NCBI RefSeq assembly: GCF_007827815.1
Contig: NZ_VITH01000005.1
Coordinates: forward strand, 1-64,000
Direction: 5' to 3'
DNA length: 64,000 nt
Origin: Azospirillum brasilense
Lineage (GTDB): Bacteria; Pseudomonadota; Alphaproteobacteria; Azospirillales; Azospirillaceae
Below the pieces are notes generated by a model that saw nothing but the letters and a program-made list of their open reading frames with translations, did not search any database and was not told the origin of the DNA. Shown one piece after another: positions 63,078-64,000 of this stretch. Positions within the stretch are counted from its first letter, which is position 1, and every line of letters begins with the position of its first letter. The position numbers and the translations under genes are program-made.

Positions 63078-63916
63078 ACCGCGAACCCCTCTTCGATCTG
63101 GGCGATGCTGCGGGTGGCCGCCGATTCCGGCTGGAACGGACGGCGATTGCCAGCGAGGAAGATGCCGAGGCCGAACCCGTCGTCCTCGAGGACGGCGCGC
63201 ATCGCCTCGTTCGGGTCGTCCGTCGGCTCGCGGCCGTAGGGATGGACCGTGCTCTTCCAGTTGCGTTGCTCGGGGCGGAAGGTGACGCAGGGGGACAGGA
63301 TGTGGATGACCGAGAAGCCGGGGTGCCGCACGCCCTCCACGATCAGGCGCGCGACCTCGTTCGGGTTGTTGGAGAAGCCGCGGGCGACGAAGTTCGCGCC
63401 GCAGGCCAGCGCCAGGGCGACCGGCTGGATCGGGTTGACGCCCGGCCCTTCCGGGGTCAGCTTCGACTCGCACCAGTCGGCCTCGGTGGTCGGCGAGGCC
63501 TGACCCTTGGTCATGCCGTAGACCTGGTTGTCCATGACGATGTAGGTCATGTCGACGTTGCGGCGGCAGGCGTGCAGGAAGTGGTTGCCGCCGATCGAGA
63601 AGCCGTCGCCGTCGCCGCCGAAGATCAGCACGTTCAGCTCCGGCCGGGCCAGCTTCACGCCGGACGCCACGGCCAGCGAGCGGCCGTGCACCGTGTGGTA
63701 GCCGTAGACGCTGGTGTAGGCGGGGATGCGCGACGAGCAGCCGATGCCCGACACCACGACGGTGTCCTTGCGCTCCAGCCCCATGGTCGCCATGGCGCGG
63801 GTGATGCCGGCCAGCACGGAATAGTCGCCGCAGCCGGGGCACCAGATGGGCTTCACGTCGGATTTGTAGTCGCCGGGCAGCGGGCCCACGACATCGTCGG
63901 TCAGATGGGTATCCAT
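63074..63916 (-). CDS. korB: 2-oxoacid:ferredoxin oxidoreductase, beta subunit (KorB)
   Basis: A 280-residue TPP-binding subunit. CPGCGDYSVL (26-31 contain the Cys pair), the SGIGCSSRIPAY block, the TPP/Mg motif FGGDGDGFSIGG and MDNQVYGMTKGQASPT identify the 2-oxoglutarate (or 2-oxoacid) oxidoreductase family used to link the TCA cycle with ferredoxin, here possibly supplying electrons for nitrogen fixation. korA lies upstream and overlaps the window edge. The gap between korA stop and korB start is 20 nt. Confidence 0.95.
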   Translation of the reverse strand: MDTHLTDDVVGPLPGDYKSDVKPIWCPGCGDYSVLAGITRAMATMGLERKDTVVVSGIGCSSRIPAYTSVYGYHTVHGRSLAVASGVKLARPELNVLIFGGDGDGFSIGGNHFLHACRRNVDMTYIVMDNQVYGMTKGQASPTTEADWCESKLTPEGPGVNPIQPVALALACGANFVARGFSNNPNEVARLIVEGVRHPGFSVIHILSPCVTFRPEQRNWKSTVHPYGREPTDDPNEAMRAVLEDDGFGLGIFLAGNRRPFQPESAATRSIAQIEEGFAV

Positions 63917-63936
63917 GGATTTCGTGCTCCGGCCGG

Positions 63937-64000
63937 TCAGATCAGGGAAAGAAGCGTCTCGTGCACCTCGCGGGCGCGGATCGGCAGCGGGCCGGGGCGG
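63937..64000 (-). CDS. korA: 2-oxoacid:ferredoxin oxidoreductase, alpha subunit, C-terminal end (partial)
   Basis: The last 20 codons of an open frame ending RPGPLPIRAREVHETLLSLI before TGA at 63937-63939. Position directly before korB, orientation and spacing indicate the alpha subunit gene. Everything else lies beyond the window, so the identification is by context. Confidence 0.75.
   Translation of the reverse strand, partial: RPGPLPIRAREVHETLLSLI

Overview
The window is high-GC alphaproteobacterial DNA and looks like an Azospirillum chromosome, most likely A. brasilense or a close relative. I base this on the ubiH / glnZ (PII) / aat / ftsK / lolA order, as I remember the A. brasilense glnZ region, together with a CIRCE-controlled groESL, a Usg-family gene, two polyhydroxyalkanoate-related genes and a KorAB-type 2-oxoacid:ferredoxin oxidoreductase. 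No database search was possible, so the species remains an inference.

Layout. 1-670: 5' end of a 16S rRNA gene (minus strand) with its promoter. 671-5554: PAP2 phosphatase, DUF411 protein, response-regulator diguanylate cyclase, and a pair of paralogous membrane/coiled-coil proteins. 5626-8456: phage-shock module (48-aa ORF, pspA, pspB, pspC) behind a near-perfect sigma-54 promoter, divergent from its activator gene pspF. 8489-12944: PHA-granule-region protein, PBP1A-type peptidoglycan synthase, BaiN-like flavoprotein. 13054-17366: multihaem TorC-like cytochrome, dihaem cytochrome c peroxidase and catalase, an oxidant/redox group. 17592-19661: groESL. 19873-25709: usg, a lysozyme with a structured leader, a 1164-aa Fe-S/flavin fusion oxidoreductase, and ctaA. 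25878-30574: phaZ and an EEP-nuclease/phospholipase-D pair. 30845-34049: a peptide-type ABC transporter without a binding protein and with degenerate ATPase motifs. 34200-43560: MscS channel, then the ybbP-ybbA / tesA divergent pair followed by FIST, aldo-keto reductase and thpR genes. 43576-52837: ubiH, glnZ, aat, ftsK, lolA, hdeD-like, comM. 52847-54260: a low-GC insert behind comM that carries two unknown membrane-anchored proteins and a decayed copy of the comM 5' end. 54348-58536: creatininase-family hydrolase and a peptide transporter (binding protein plus two permeases, no ATPase). 58715-64000: gpt, tRNA-Arg(ACG), small proteins, two four-helix-bundle stress-type proteins, a ferritin-like gene coupled to korB, and the end of korA.

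A recurring theme is a set of dispersed, strongly palindromic intergenic elements built from CCCTCTCCC/GGGAGAGGG-type arms. They fall into at least three recognisable subfamilies of about 85-180 bp, with the same element present in opposite orientation at distant sites. Several sit exactly where a terminator is expected.

The observations most worth following are the comM-adjacent insertion, the ABC transporter whose two ATP-binding domains have lost key residues, the hairpin that hides the ribosome binding site of the lysozyme gene, and the repeat family.
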